A stretch of 47,073 bases of DNA, from the NCBI GenBank assembly GCA_050261515.1, contig JBLNDJ010000049.1, positions 1 through 47,073 on the forward strand, in the 5' to 3' direction. Under the pieces are notes generated by a model. The model did no database searches. It had not been told where the DNA came from and was given only the letters and a program-made list of their open reading frames with translations. This document shows, piece by piece, positions 23,798 to 34,070 of this stretch; the first letter of the stretch is position 1; each line of letters starts with the position of its first letter. Source of the stretch: JBLNDJ01 sp050261515 (lineage in GTDB: Bacteria; Acidobacteriota; Terriglobia; Bryobacterales; Bryobacteraceae). The position numbers and the translations under genes are program-made.

Positions 23798-25015
23798 TTG
23801 GAAAACCAAACGGCCGGTGTTCTTGCGGCTCCAGGTATCGCTCTTCTTTGCTTACACCTGGCGTTCCTCAGCGGGTGCGGGAATACGGACGCGGCACCCG
23901 CCGCTGCTTCGCCGCCGATCCCGGTGTCTGTGGCGCCGGCGCGGCAGGCGGACGTTGCGCTGACCGGAGAATGGGTGGGCACCCTCGACGGGTACGTAAA
24001 CGCCCAGATCCAGCCCCAGGTCAGCGGCTACCTGGTCCGGCAGAATTACCGGGAAGGCTCGCGCGTTTCCAAGGGCGAAGTGCTGTTTGAAATCGACCCG
24101 CGCCCGTTCCAGGCCGCCGCCGACCAGGCGCAGGGGCAGCTCCAACAGGCCCAGGCGCAGGTCTCGCAGGCCGAAGGGCAGGTAAGGCAGGCGCGGGCGC
24201 AGCTCGAGCTGGCCGAGATCAACGTCAAACGCGACACGCCGCTCGCCGCCGCGCGCGCCATTGCGCAAAGCCAGCTCGACACGGAAAAGCAGCAAGCGGC
24301 CGAGGCGCGAGCGTCGGTCGCGACAGCCGAATCCGCCGTGAAGGCGGCGCGCGCATCCGTAGCCGCGGCGGAGGCCGCTCTGGCGAACGCGCAGCTGAAT
24401 CTCGGTTTCACGAGGGTGCGCTCCCTCATCGGCGGCGTGGCCGGCCAGGCCACCACGCAGGTGGGAAATCTGGTCAACCCGCAATCCGTGCTGACGTCGG
24501 TTTCGTTGCTCGACCCCATCAAGGTCTACTTCTCGATCAGCGACAAGGAATACCTGGGATTGGCCGGCAGGAGCGGCGGGGACCTTCTGAGCGCCGGCGT
24601 ACCGCTCACCCTGACGCTATCGAACGGCGAGAAGTATTCGCACCAGGGACGCATCGTGTTTGTAGACCGCCAGATAGATCCGCGGACCGGAGCAATCCGG
24701 ATCGCCGCCTCCTTCCCGAATCCCGGAGATCTCCTGCGGCCCGGACAGTTCGGCCGCGTCAGCGCGCCCACCGAGATCCGCCGGGGCGCCGTTCTGGTTC
24801 CCCAGGTGGCCGTGCAGGAGTTGCAGGGCACTCACCAGGTCTATGTCGTCGGCCCGGACAATCACATTCGCGCCGTCGACATCAAGCTGGGCCAGCAGAG
24901 CGGACAAGACTGGATTGTGGAAAGCGGGCTCAAGGCCGGCGCGCTGGTGGCGGTGGATAACCTCCAGAAACTGAGGGAGGGCGCCGCGGTCTCGCCACGC
25001 GGGGAGCGGCCGTAA
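23798..25015 (+). CDS. RND efflux periplasmic adaptor (lipoprotein)
   Basis: The adaptor bridges the inner-membrane pump and the outer-membrane channel. The 405-aa protein has a lipobox, FLSGC with Cys27, then a biotinyl-lipoyl-like part (QVSGYLVRQNYREGSRVSKG). A long coiled-coil hairpin rich in Ala and Gln follows at about 105-205, then the beta-barrel domain (DPIKVYFSISDKEYL). TTG 23798 is the start because AGGAGGGG lies 5 nt upstream. The order adaptor, pump, channel is the usual MexAB-OprM/AcrAB-TolC one. Confidence 0.9.
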   Translation: MENQTAGVLAAPGIALLCLHLAFLSGCGNTDAAPAAASPPIPVSVAPARQADVALTGEWVGTLDGYVNAQIQPQVSGYLVRQNYREGSRVSKGEVLFEIDPRPFQAAADQAQGQLQQAQAQVSQAEGQVRQARAQLELAEINVKRDTPLAAARAIAQSQLDTEKQQAAEARASVATAESAVKAARASVAAAEAALANAQLNLGFTRVRSLIGGVAGQATTQVGNLVNPQSVLTSVSLLDPIKVYFSISDKEYLGLAGRSGGDLLSAGVPLTLTLSNGEKYSHQGRIVFVDRQIDPRTGAIRIAASFPNPGDLLRPGQFGRVSAPTEIRRGAVLVPQVAVQELQGTHQVYVVGPDNHIRAVDIKLGQQSGQDWIVESGLKAGALVAVDNLQKLREGAAVSPRGERP

Positions 25016-25017
25016 TC

Positions 25018-28000
25018 ATGTCGAAGTTCTTTATCCGCCGGCCGATCGTTGCGATCGTTATCGCCATCATCACCGTGATCGTCGGCGCGGTGTCGATGCT
25101 GACTCTGCCGATCTCGCAGTATCCCAACATCGTGCCGCCCGAAATCCGGGTGGAGGCGATCTACCCGGGCGCGGACGCGAGAACGCTCGCGCAAGCCGTT
25201 TCGACGCCCATCGAGCAGCAGATGAACGGCGTCGACAACATGCTCTACATGTACTCGGTGAACGCCAACAACGGCCAGGCCACCTTGTACGTGGATTTCG
25301 ACGTGAAGAGCAACGCCGATAACGACCAGGTGCTCTCGCAGCTTCGCGTATCGCAGGCGCAGGCGCAGTTGCCGGCACAGGTGAATACGGCCGGCGTCAC
25401 GGTGCAGAAGTCGCTTTCGTCGCCCCTGATGCTGATCGGCCTTTCGTCGGAAGGGAACAAATATGGCGCGGACTTCCTGACCAACTACGCCATCATCAAC
25501 CTTCAAGACGAACTGACGCGCGTTCCCGGCGTATCGCGCGTGCAGATTTTCGGCGGCCAGTACGCCATGCGGATCTGGGTGAAGCCCGACCTGATGGCGA
25601 AGCTCGGCGTGACCGCGACCGAAGTGATCGACGCGCTCCAGACGCAGAACAATGTGAATCCCGCCGGAAAAATCGGCGGCGAGCCGGTGCCCAAAGGCCA
25701 GCAGTTCACGTACACTGTCCGCACGCAGGGCCGCCTGGTAACGCCCCAGGAGTTCGAGAAAATCGTGATCCGGGCGAACCCCGACGGCTCGGTGCTCTAT
25801 TTACGCGACGTGGCCCGCGTCGAGCTCGGCACGCAGATTTATGACCTGACCGCGCGCTACAACAAGTCGCCCGCGGGCATGATGGCGGTGTATCAGTTGC
25901 CCGGGTCGAACGCGGTCACCACAGCGCAACTGCTTCGCAAGCGGCTGAAGGAACTCTCCGCGAATTTTCCCGCGGGCGTGCAATACAGCGTTCCGCTCGA
26001 CACCACCAAGGCTGTGAGCGCGGGCATCCGCGAAATCGTGCAGACGCTGGGAATCGCGCTCCTGCTGGTAATCCTGGTGGTGTACATTTTCCTGCAAGGC
26101 TGGCGCGCCGCCATCATTCCGCTGATGGCGGTGCCGGTGTCCCTGATCGGCACTTTCAGCCTGTTTCCCCTGCTGGGCTTCTCGATCAATACGCTGTCGC
26201 TTTTCGGGCTCGTGCTGGCGATCGGACTCGTGGTGGACGACGCCATCATCGTGGTGGAAGCCGTGGAGCACCTCATCGAGCAGGGCATGACTCCGCGAGC
26301 GGCTACGGAAAAAGCGATGGAGCAGGTGGGCGGCCCGGTGGTGGCCATCGCGCTGATCCTGGCGGCGGTCTTCATCCCTACGGCCGCGGTGCCCGGCATC
26401 ACGGGCCGGCTGTATCAGCAGTTCGCCATCACCATCGCGGTGTCGGTGCTGATTTCGGCGTTCAACGCGCTTACGCTCAGCCCCGCCCTGGCGGCGATGT
26501 TGCTGAAACCGAAGGATCGCGAGCGGAGCCGCGGCCCGCTGGCGCGCTTCTTCGCTCTGTTCAATCGCGTCTTCGGCTTCACGCAGGAGAAATACGTTAC
26601 CACGGCGGGAGTGCTGGTGCACAAGTCCGCGCTCACCATGGTCGTGCTGGCAGGCGTCGCAGCCCTGGCCGGATTCCTGGCGCTTCGGACGCCAACCGGG
26701 TTCATTCCGCAGGAAGACCAGGGGTACCTGTTCGTCGCCATGCAATTGCCGGACGCCGCTTCGCTGCAACGAACCGACCGGGCGGCGCTCCAGGTGAGCG
26801 ACGCGCTCTTGAAGACGCCCGGCATTGAAGGTGTTGTCGCCGTGGACGGCTTCAGTCTGCTCAGCCAGACGTTGAGCACGAACACCGCCTTCTTCTTCGT
26901 GTCGCTGAAGCCCTGGGAGGAACGCAAATCGAAAGAGGAACAGATGGAGACCCTCCAGGCCAGCGTGCAGCAGAAACTGGCGGGCATCTCGGACGGCCTG
27001 GCGTTCTCGTTCCCGCCGCCGGCGATTCCCGGCATCGGCACTTCGGGCGCCGTGACCATGATTTTGCAGGACCGCACTGGCAGGGACGATCCCGATTTTC
27101 TCACGAAGAACCTGCTCGCCTATCTCGGCGCCGTGTCGAAGCGGAAAGAAATCGCGGCCGCCGTGCCGTCATACCATCCCGGCGTGCCGCAACTCTACGC
27201 CGATGTGGACCGCGAGAAGGCGATTACCCAGCAGGTGGATCTCAGCAATATTTACACCACCATGCAAACCTTCATGGGCGGCTACCTGGTGAATTACTTC
27301 AACCGCTTCGGCCGCCAGTGGCAGACGTATGTCGAAGCGGAAGGCGACACGCGCACCCACATTCGGAACATCAACCAGTTTTATGTTCGCAGCGCCGGCG
27401 GCGGAACAGTGCCTTTGGGATCGCTCGTGAACGTCCGGCAGATCGCCGGGCCGGAGTTCATTCTGCGCTTCAACGAATACAATGCGGCGCGGCTCGACAT
27501 CACAGGCGCGCCGGGGTTCAGCTCGGGACAGGTGCGGGCGGTGCTCGAGAACGTGTTTCGCGAAACGATGCCCGCCGGCATGGGCTACTCCTACCAGGGC
27601 ATGAGCTTCCAGGAGCAGCGGGCCGCGGAGGGTATTCCTTCCTGGATGGTGGCGGCGCTTTCGCTGCTCTTCGTCTTTCTGATCCTGGCGGCGCTCTATG
27701 AAAGCTGGACGCTGCCCTTCAGCGTTCTGCTCTCGACGCCCGTGGCGGTTTTGGGAGCGTTCCTGGCGCTGACCGCGCGCTCGCTCGAAAACAACATATT
27801 CGCCAGCGTCGGGCTGATCATGCTGATCGGCCTTTCGGCGAAGAACGCGATCCTGATCGTGGAGTTCGCGGTGACCAATTACCGCAACGGCCGGAGCATC
27901 GCCGAATCGGCGCTGGACGCCGCGCGCCTGCGCTTCCGTCCCATCGTGATGACCGCGCTCGCGTTCATCTTCGGCTGCCTGCCGTTGTGGACCGCGAGCG

Positions 28001-28206
28001 GCTCGGGCGCGGTAGCGAGGCGCATTTTGGGGACGGTGGTGATCGGCGGAATGACGCTCGCCACGGTGGTGGGTATTCTGATGGTTCCGGTCACGTTCGC
28101 CGTGGTCGAGTATCTGTCGCACCGCTTCGCGCGCGGCGGGCGCGGCGTATCGATGGACTCCTTCCATCCGCCCGAATCTCCCGAGCCCGAAGGAGGCCTG
28201 GCATGA
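25018..28206 (+). CDS. RND multidrug efflux permease (AcrB/HAE1 family)
   Basis: This 1062-aa pump has the standard AcrB architecture: a membrane segment starting MSKFFIRRPIVAIV, two large periplasmic loops and twelve membrane helices. The proton-relay residues are seen in GLVLAIGLVVDDAIIVVEAV (the two Asp of TM4) and GLSAKNAILIVEF (the Lys of TM10). DADARTLAQ-type porter segments and PTGFIPQEDQGYLFVAMQLP are also typical. It starts 2 nt after the adaptor stop. Substrates are probably hydrophobic drugs or bile-like compounds; no specificity can be read. Confidence 0.95.
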   Translation: MSKFFIRRPIVAIVIAIITVIVGAVSMLTLPISQYPNIVPPEIRVEAIYPGADARTLAQAVSTPIEQQMNGVDNMLYMYSVNANNGQATLYVDFDVKSNADNDQVLSQLRVSQAQAQLPAQVNTAGVTVQKSLSSPLMLIGLSSEGNKYGADFLTNYAIINLQDELTRVPGVSRVQIFGGQYAMRIWVKPDLMAKLGVTATEVIDALQTQNNVNPAGKIGGEPVPKGQQFTYTVRTQGRLVTPQEFEKIVIRANPDGSVLYLRDVARVELGTQIYDLTARYNKSPAGMMAVYQLPGSNAVTTAQLLRKRLKELSANFPAGVQYSVPLDTTKAVSAGIREIVQTLGIALLLVILVVYIFLQGWRAAIIPLMAVPVSLIGTFSLFPLLGFSINTLSLFGLVLAIGLVVDDAIIVVEAVEHLIEQGMTPRAATEKAMEQVGGPVVAIALILAAVFIPTAAVPGITGRLYQQFAITIAVSVLISAFNALTLSPALAAMLLKPKDRERSRGPLARFFALFNRVFGFTQEKYVTTAGVLVHKSALTMVVLAGVAALAGFLALRTPTGFIPQEDQGYLFVAMQLPDAASLQRTDRAALQVSDALLKTPGIEGVVAVDGFSLLSQTLSTNTAFFFVSLKPWEERKSKEEQMETLQASVQQKLAGISDGLAFSFPPPAIPGIGTSGAVTMILQDRTGRDDPDFLTKNLLAYLGAVSKRKEIAAAVPSYHPGVPQLYADVDREKAITQQVDLSNIYTTMQTFMGGYLVNYFNRFGRQWQTYVEAEGDTRTHIRNINQFYVRSAGGGTVPLGSLVNVRQIAGPEFILRFNEYNAARLDITGAPGFSSGQVRAVLENVFRETMPAGMGYSYQGMSFQEQRAAEGIPSWMVAALSLLFVFLILAALYESWTLPFSVLLSTPVAVLGAFLALTARSLENNIFASVGLIMLIGLSAKNAILIVEFAVTNYRNGRSIAESALDAARLRFRPIVMTALAFIFGCLPLWTASGSGAVARRILGTVVIGGMTLATVVGILMVPVTFAVVEYLSHRFARGGRGVSMDSFHPPESPEPEGGLA

Positions 28207-29606
28207 GGATGCGCGCCGGCCTTTTGTGCGCTGCCGCCGCCCTTTTGGCGCTGGGCGGCTGCACCGCCGGTCCGAACTACAAGCGGCCGCAAACGCCCGC
28301 CCCTCCGGCATACCGCGGCGCGGACAACACCGAAGCAGGAGGCGGCGAAAAATCGCTCGGCGACGAAAGATGGGAACAGGTATTTCGTGGGCCGGAGCTG
28401 CGGGACCTGATCCGCGAGGCGCTCGAAAACAACTACGACCTCCGCATTGCGGCGCAGCGCGTGCTGGAGCGGCAGGCGGACGTAAGGATCGCGCGCGCGC
28501 AGGGATTGCCCCAGATCAATGCCGGCGGCACGGGAATCGGCGCGCGCCTGCCGCCATCTCTAGGGAGCAATTTCCAGAGCCCGCTGGCATTCGGCTCGTT
28601 CAGCGTCTCCGGGTCGTGGACGCCCGACTTCTGGGGCCTGTACCGCAGGCAGACGGAAGCCGCCCGGGCGCAGTTACTGGCGCAGGCCTGGGCGCAGCGG
28701 GCTGTGCGCCTCTCGCTGGTGCAGCAGGTGGCGGTTCTTTATTTCGAGCTGCGCGCGCTCGACCGGCAACTGGCGATCGCCAAAGACACGCTCCATACGC
28801 GCCGGCTGTCGGTGGAGCTGACGGCACGGCTCGAGAGCGGCGGCGCGGCTCCGCTGGCCGATCTGCGCCAGGCCGAAGAGTTGCTGTACACCGCCAGCTC
28901 GCAAATTCCGCAGATCGAGCAGGCCATCCAGCAGGATGAAAATGCGATGCGCGTGCTCCTGGGCGAAGCGCCCGGCCCCGTGGCGCATACGGACCCGGCC
29001 GCGCTTGCCGCGCCGCCAGCGGATCTCCCGGCCGGATTGCCGTCGCAGCTTCTGGAGCGGCGGCCCGACATTCAACAAGCGGAACAGCAGCTTGTCGCCG
29101 CCAACGCGCAGATCGGAGTGGCGCGCGCTCAGTTCTTTCCGAATATGTCAATTAGCGCGTCCGCGGGGCTGGGCGGGGACGCGTTTTCCAAGCTGTTCGA
29201 TATCTCGGGCCGCACCATCTACGGGATCGGGTCGGTGACGCAGCCTATCTTCGCGGGCGGCCGGCTGCGCGGGCAGCTCGAGTTGGCGCAAGCGGCCAGG
29301 GAAGAAATGGTGCTGAATTACCAGAGGGCCATCATCGGCGCCTTCCGGGACGTTTCAAACGCGCTGATCGCTCTCAACATGCAGCGCTCGGCGCGCCAGG
29401 AGCAGGAAAAACTGGTGGCCGCGGCCGCAGACGCCGTCCGCCTGGCGCGCATGCGCTACGAGGGAGGGGCGACCAGCTACCTGGAAGTGCTGACGACCGA
29501 TTCCAACCTGTTCTCCTCGCAGTTGAACCTTGTGGCCGCGCAACGCGACGAAGCGCTGGCGCTCGTTCAGCTCTATAGCGCTCTCGGCGGCGGCTGGCAG
29601 CAATAA
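28203..29606 (+). CDS. Outer-membrane efflux channel lipoprotein (NodT/TolC type)
   Basis: The channel protein (467 aa) has a lipobox LALGGC with Cys20 and the NodT-family signature GPNYKRPQTPAPPAYRG, followed by two TolC-like repeats: LIREALENNYDLRIAAQRVL in the first and RRPDIQQAEQQLVAANAQIG in the second. The ATG overlaps the pump stop (ATGA at 28203-28206), so the three genes form one coupled operon. Confidence 0.93.
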   Translation: MRMRAGLLCAAAALLALGGCTAGPNYKRPQTPAPPAYRGADNTEAGGGEKSLGDERWEQVFRGPELRDLIREALENNYDLRIAAQRVLERQADVRIARAQGLPQINAGGTGIGARLPPSLGSNFQSPLAFGSFSVSGSWTPDFWGLYRRQTEAARAQLLAQAWAQRAVRLSLVQQVAVLYFELRALDRQLAIAKDTLHTRRLSVELTARLESGGAAPLADLRQAEELLYTASSQIPQIEQAIQQDENAMRVLLGEAPGPVAHTDPAALAAPPADLPAGLPSQLLERRPDIQQAEQQLVAANAQIGVARAQFFPNMSISASAGLGGDAFSKLFDISGRTIYGIGSVTQPIFAGGRLRGQLELAQAAREEMVLNYQRAIIGAFRDVSNALIALNMQRSARQEQEKLVAAAADAVRLARMRYEGGATSYLEVLTTDSNLFSSQLNLVAAQRDEALALVQLYSALGGGWQQ

Positions 29607-29677
29607 GAAAGCTCCCGTCTTCCGCCGGCCTCAACACCGACTGTAGTATCCTGATTCCCTTGGAGTTCCTTCGCACC

Positions 29678-32600
29678 ATGCCTAAGTTCCCCACATCGGT
29701 TTTGATCGTGACGCTCGCTGTCGCCTCCGCGCTGACGGCCCAGCAGGCGACTGTTCAGGAAGAGAAACAGTCCTTCAAGACGTATCCGTTTTCCGGGCCC
29801 GACCCGGCGCCCATCATGACGCGCTCCAGCATGTGGGGCAGCGGGGCGCGCCTCTATCCGTACTTCTTCTTCGATGAGCTCAGCACGAACGGAGTCCCGA
29901 AGGACTACAACATCATCCGCCTGGAAAACGCCTATTTGAAGCTGCTCGTCTCGCCCGCCGACGGCGGCAAGCTGCTCGCGGCCATCGACAAGGGCACCGG
30001 CAAGGACTTCCTCTACTTCAACCACGTCCGCAAGTACCGCCACATCGCGCACCGCGGCCCCTGGACCTCGGGCGGCATCGAGTGGAACTTCGGCCTGGTA
30101 GGCCACACGCCGGCCACCGCCACGCCGGTCGATTACCTGATCCGCAAGAATCCGGACGGCAGCGTCACCTGCATCGTCGGCGCGATGGACCTGCCTTCGC
30201 GCACCGAGTGGCGCGTGTCGATCACGCTCCCGCAGAACAAGGCCTACTTCCTCAGCGAAGGGCTCTGGTATAACCCGCAGCCCATCGAGCAGTCCTACTA
30301 CGTCTGGAGCAACGCCGCCGCCAAGCTCAGCCAGGATCTCGAGTTCATCCTGCCCGGCGACAAGTACATCGCGCACGACTACTCGGTTCCCACAGAGCCC
30401 TGGCCTCTGCTGCCCGACGGCCGCAGCCTCGCGCTCTACAAGGACCACCGCCCCATCGACGAAGGCGGAAGCTACTTCGTGCACGGCAAGCTTCAGGAAG
30501 CCAACGGCGCCTACTGGCACGATTCGAAGTTCGGCTACGGCCACTGGGCGCTGCATGAAGAGATCCCCGGCCAGAAGTTTTTCCGCTGGCCGCTCTCCCG
30601 CGACGGCGCGATGTGGGAAGACCTCCTGACCGATAACGACGGCCAGTACTTCGAGCCACAGTCCGGCCGCCTGCTCGACCAGAACGATCACGAATTCTTC
30701 GAGCCCTACAGGACCGACCGCTGGCGCGAAGCCTGGTTCCCCTACAAGTCCATCGGCCCGCTCGTGACGGCCACGCCCGCCGGCGTCCTGAACGCCCGCA
30801 CCAACGGCCGCGAAGTCGAACTCGGATTCAACGCCCTGCAAAAGATCGATGAGGACCTGGTGGTCTCCAACGGCGAGAAGGAAATTTTCCGCGAGCGCCT
30901 GCGCCTCGAACCCATGGGCGTCTTCGAAAAGAAGCTCGCGATCGCCGTGCCGGAGGGTTCGCTGCGCGTTCGCCTGGGCAAGCTCCTGACCTACTCCGAC
31001 GACCCGCAGGACGGCGCCCTGAAGCGCCCGTTCACCTTCCGCAATTACGACAAGAACACGCTTGAAGGCCTGTACCAGTCGGCCGAGCGCAACGAGAAAT
31101 CGCGCGACTACCGCAAGGCGCTCGAACAGTACCTCGAGTGCATCGAGCGCGACCCGACGCATGTGCGCGCCCTCACGCGCCTGGCAGCCATCTACTACCG
31201 CCGCGCCGAGTATTCGAAGGCGCTCGAGTACGCCCGCCGCGCCCTCGATTTCGTGATGTACGATGCCGACGCGAACTACTTCTACGGCCTGATCTCGCGC
31301 CGCCTCGACAACCTCACCGACGCCAAAGAAACGCTCGGCTGGGCGGCCCGTTCCATGAAGTACCGCGCCGCTGCCTATTGCCAGCTCGCCGAAATCTACC
31401 TGATGGAAGGCAACTTCGAGCGCGCCCAAGATTACGCCAAACGCTCGCTCGACTATGACGCCCACAACGTCAAAACGCTTCAGGTCCTGAGCACGATTTA
31501 CCGGCGCGCCGCGAAGCCGCAGGACGCCCGCGCGACGCTCGCGCGCGTTCTCGAAATCGATCCGTTGTGCCACCTGGCGCGCTTCGAAACCTACCTGCTC
31601 CAGCCGGACGCGGCGGCGCTCAAGAACTTCCAGTCGATGATCCGCAACGAACTGCCGCACGAAACGTACCTGGAGATCGCCTCCTACTACCGGAATCTCG
31701 GGCTTGACGAAGACGCTCTCAAAGTGCTCGAAGTCGCGCCGGATCAGGCCGAAATCCGCTACTGGCAGGCGTACCTGCTGCGCAACAAATCGGCCGCCCA
31801 GAGCAAGAAGGTGCTCGACAAGGCGGCGTCGCTCTCGCCGTATCTTGTCTTCCCGTTCCGCCAGGAAGCCATCCCGGTCTTCGAGTGGGCCGACCAGGCG
31901 CTCGCCACGGATTGGAAGGCGAAGTATTACCTCGGCCTCATCCACTGGGGCCTGCGGCGCGACGATGACGCGCGGAAGTTCATGGTTGCCGCGGGCGACA
32001 AGCCCGATTACGCCGGCTTCTACGCGAGCCGCGCGTATCTCGAACAGATTGCAGATCCCGCGAAGGCGCAGGCTGACTACGAGCGCGCGGTCACGGTCGA
32101 TCCGAAGGACTGGCGGAACTACAACCGCCTCACCGCGTGGTATCTTTCGCACAACGCGTCCGCCAAGGCGCTCGAAGTCGCGACCAAGGCCTCGAAGCTG
32201 TTCCCGGCGCAGGATCTGATCAAGATTTCGCTCGCCCGCGCCTACCTGAGCAGCGGCCGTTATCAGGCCTGCTTCGACACGCTCGAACACGCGACCATTC
32301 TGCCGTTCGAAGGCCAGAGCGACGTCTACGATCTCTACGCCGATTGCCAGTTGGCGCTTGCCATCGAGGCGATGCGGAAGAGCGACTTCAGCGCGGCCGT
32401 CAAGCGCATCGAGAGTTCGAAGGTCTATCCCGAACACCTCGGCACCGGCCAGCCCGCAGACCCGGATTACCGTGTGCAGGATTACCTGCTCATGCTCTGC
32501 TTTGAGAAGTCCGACGCCGCCAAGGCCGGCCAGAGCAAAGCCGCTTTCGACGCCTGGGCCAAGCGCTACAAGAAGGAAACCAGCGACAGCCTGCGTCCCA

Positions 32601-32689
32601 AGCTCGACGCCTGGCGCAGCGACGCATTCGCGCAGGCCGACCCGCTGACGGCGCTCAAGAAGCTGAACGCGGTCGTGCAGGGCCGCTAG
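29678..32689 (+). CDS. Exported DUF5107/TPR protein (1003 aa)
   Basis: A signal peptide (MPKFPTSVLIVTLAVASALT) leads into a beta-rich DUF5107-like region of about 380 residues, with NAYLKLLVSPADGGKLLAAI, YFNHVRKYRHIAHRGPWTSG and the motif GGIEWNFG. The C-terminal half is a series of TPR-like repeats, including YRKALEQYLECIERDPTHVR and YAKRSLDYDAHNVKTLQVLS. DUF5107 proteins of this size are frequent in Acidobacteria and Bacteroidetes; their role is unsettled, possibly glycan related. ATG 29678 starts the signal peptide; a TTG at 29660 is an alternative. It converges on the YceI-fusion gene, the ends overlapping by 35 nt. Confidence 0.75.
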   Translation: MPKFPTSVLIVTLAVASALTAQQATVQEEKQSFKTYPFSGPDPAPIMTRSSMWGSGARLYPYFFFDELSTNGVPKDYNIIRLENAYLKLLVSPADGGKLLAAIDKGTGKDFLYFNHVRKYRHIAHRGPWTSGGIEWNFGLVGHTPATATPVDYLIRKNPDGSVTCIVGAMDLPSRTEWRVSITLPQNKAYFLSEGLWYNPQPIEQSYYVWSNAAAKLSQDLEFILPGDKYIAHDYSVPTEPWPLLPDGRSLALYKDHRPIDEGGSYFVHGKLQEANGAYWHDSKFGYGHWALHEEIPGQKFFRWPLSRDGAMWEDLLTDNDGQYFEPQSGRLLDQNDHEFFEPYRTDRWREAWFPYKSIGPLVTATPAGVLNARTNGREVELGFNALQKIDEDLVVSNGEKEIFRERLRLEPMGVFEKKLAIAVPEGSLRVRLGKLLTYSDDPQDGALKRPFTFRNYDKNTLEGLYQSAERNEKSRDYRKALEQYLECIERDPTHVRALTRLAAIYYRRAEYSKALEYARRALDFVMYDADANYFYGLISRRLDNLTDAKETLGWAARSMKYRAAAYCQLAEIYLMEGNFERAQDYAKRSLDYDAHNVKTLQVLSTIYRRAAKPQDARATLARVLEIDPLCHLARFETYLLQPDAAALKNFQSMIRNELPHETYLEIASYYRNLGLDEDALKVLEVAPDQAEIRYWQAYLLRNKSAAQSKKVLDKAASLSPYLVFPFRQEAIPVFEWADQALATDWKAKYYLGLIHWGLRRDDDARKFMVAAGDKPDYAGFYASRAYLEQIADPAKAQADYERAVTVDPKDWRNYNRLTAWYLSHNASAKALEVATKASKLFPAQDLIKISLARAYLSSGRYQACFDTLEHATILPFEGQSDVYDLYADCQLALAIEAMRKSDFSAAVKRIESSKVYPEHLGTGQPADPDYRVQDYLLMLCFEKSDAAKAGQSKAAFDAWAKRYKKETSDSLRPKLDAWRSDAFAQADPLTALKKLNAVVQGR

Positions 32690-34070
32690 TCCGCGACCGC
32701 TCGATCGCATCCCGCAGCCGCTGCCGGATCTCCGCATCCGGCAGCCGGCGCCCGCGGGCCGATTCTGCCAGGGTGTCGAGCGTCACGCGGAAACTCTCGC
32801 CCTGAATCCGGTACAGCTCGTAAATCAGCGGATAGTAGCGCGTATACGTGGCATCGAACGCCAGCCCGGCATTGTTGATCGCGCCCGGACATGCGTTAAA
32901 CGAAGCGGGCCGCGGGATGGCCCCGCACTCGCGGCGCAGCTCCGCCATTTCGCGCTCCTTGATGGCGAGCGCATCCTTCGTCTTGATGCGCCCGGCGCGC
33001 GCCGAGGCGTAGACCTCCGCCAGCCGCTCGAAGTAGCGGTTCACGATTTCCGCTTTCGCCAGGAACAGCTCGGGCTCGCGCGCGAGCTTGCGGTAGGTTT
33101 CCGACTCCGCGCCGTAGCGCTCGCGCGCAAATCCGGCCGCGACGTGAAACCCGGCCAGCGTAGCCGCCGCCTCGCTCAACGACGTGTCGAGCTTCGCCAT
33201 CTGCCTGGCGTCGTGCGCGTCCTCGTGCGGCGCCACCATGAGCTGCCGCTCGAGCGTGGCCTGCTCGAGTCCCGCGGTCACCGGCGCATGCCCGGTCGCG
33301 AACGCCTCGGCCGCATAGAAGAACGCGTCGTATTTCTTCTCGTCCACGCGGCATGGCGCGCCGGAGGTCTCGCGCACCTTCAGCTCGTCGTAGGACGCCG
33401 GCAGCTCGAGCTTCCCCGTGTAGTAGCAGCGATACTCCGCGGCGGCGCGCGGCGTGCGGCGCTCGAAGTTGCGCGTCTTCGGCAGCCCCTGCGACTGCCC
33501 GTATGTCTTCAGCCCGTTGAACAGATCGGCGGACGTCACACGGCCCACCGCCCGGACATCGATCTCGACCTTGTCGCTTACGCTGAGGATGAACGTGCTC
33601 GGGTCTTTCATGCCCCACTGCACGTAGGGAATCTCGAAATGCGTAGTCGCGGTCGCCTGGCCCTGCGCCATCTGCGCCTCCACCGCCAGCGCGAGCTCGT
33701 GCTCGGCGCCGTGTATGCGGAACCGCCCGTGCACGCGCGCGCCGTTGCCCTCCACGCGATCCGGCGTGAACGTGATCTCGGGGAAGCGCTCGCTTTCGAG
33801 AACGCTCTTGTGCATCTTGGCGTCGCGCGACGAGTTGCCGCTCTCGCCGCTCCGCGCGTCCACGACGACTTCGCCTTCGGCCTTGCCGGTCGCGGGGTCG
33901 AACCGGATCGTCCCCCTTTGCAGGCGGAACGTCCCGTGGACGGTGTGCAGGCGGGCGTGCAGGGCGAACTCGATACGTGTCTGCGCCGGGTCCAGTTGCA
34001 CTACGGTGGTTTCCGCTTTGATGGGCGCCGCGAGCACCAGCGCGGCGAAAAGGAGCGCGTATCGCCTCAT
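32655..34070 (-). CDS. YceI lipid-binding domain fused to a HExxH metallopeptidase-like domain
   Basis: This 471-aa exported protein (signal peptide MRRYALLFAALVLAAPIKAE) has two parts. Residues 22-178 resemble YceI, a lipocalin-like barrel that binds isoprenoid quinones or long lipids: SRDAKMHKSVLESERFPEIT, GRFRIHGAEHELAL. Residues 200-450 resemble predicted aminopeptidases of COG4324 type: HEDAH at 282-286 (HExxH zinc motif), then LDTSLSEAAATLAGFHVAAG with Glu300 as a possible third ligand. I know of no described protein with this pairing. Its ATG overlaps the stop of the FAD oxidoreductase gene. Confidence 0.65.
   Translation of the reverse strand: MRRYALLFAALVLAAPIKAETTVVQLDPAQTRIEFALHARLHTVHGTFRLQRGTIRFDPATGKAEGEVVVDARSGESGNSSRDAKMHKSVLESERFPEITFTPDRVEGNGARVHGRFRIHGAEHELALAVEAQMAQGQATATTHFEIPYVQWGMKDPSTFILSVSDKVEIDVRAVGRVTSADLFNGLKTYGQSQGLPKTRNFERRTPRAAAEYRCYYTGKLELPASYDELKVRETSGAPCRVDEKKYDAFFYAAEAFATGHAPVTAGLEQATLERQLMVAPHEDAHDARQMAKLDTSLSEAAATLAGFHVAAGFARERYGAESETYRKLAREPELFLAKAEIVNRYFERLAEVYASARAGRIKTKDALAIKEREMAELRRECGAIPRPASFNACPGAINNAGLAFDATYTRYYPLIYELYRIQGESFRVTLDTLAESARGRRLPDAEIRQRLRDAIERSRTSGPARPRSAS

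Noticed and set aside
29573..32737. Long antisense open frame of 1054 codons
   Set aside because: It lies opposite the DUF5107/TPR gene, which has a signal peptide and recognisable repeats. The open antisense frame follows from the GC-rich third-codon bias; its translation has low complexity and no domain.
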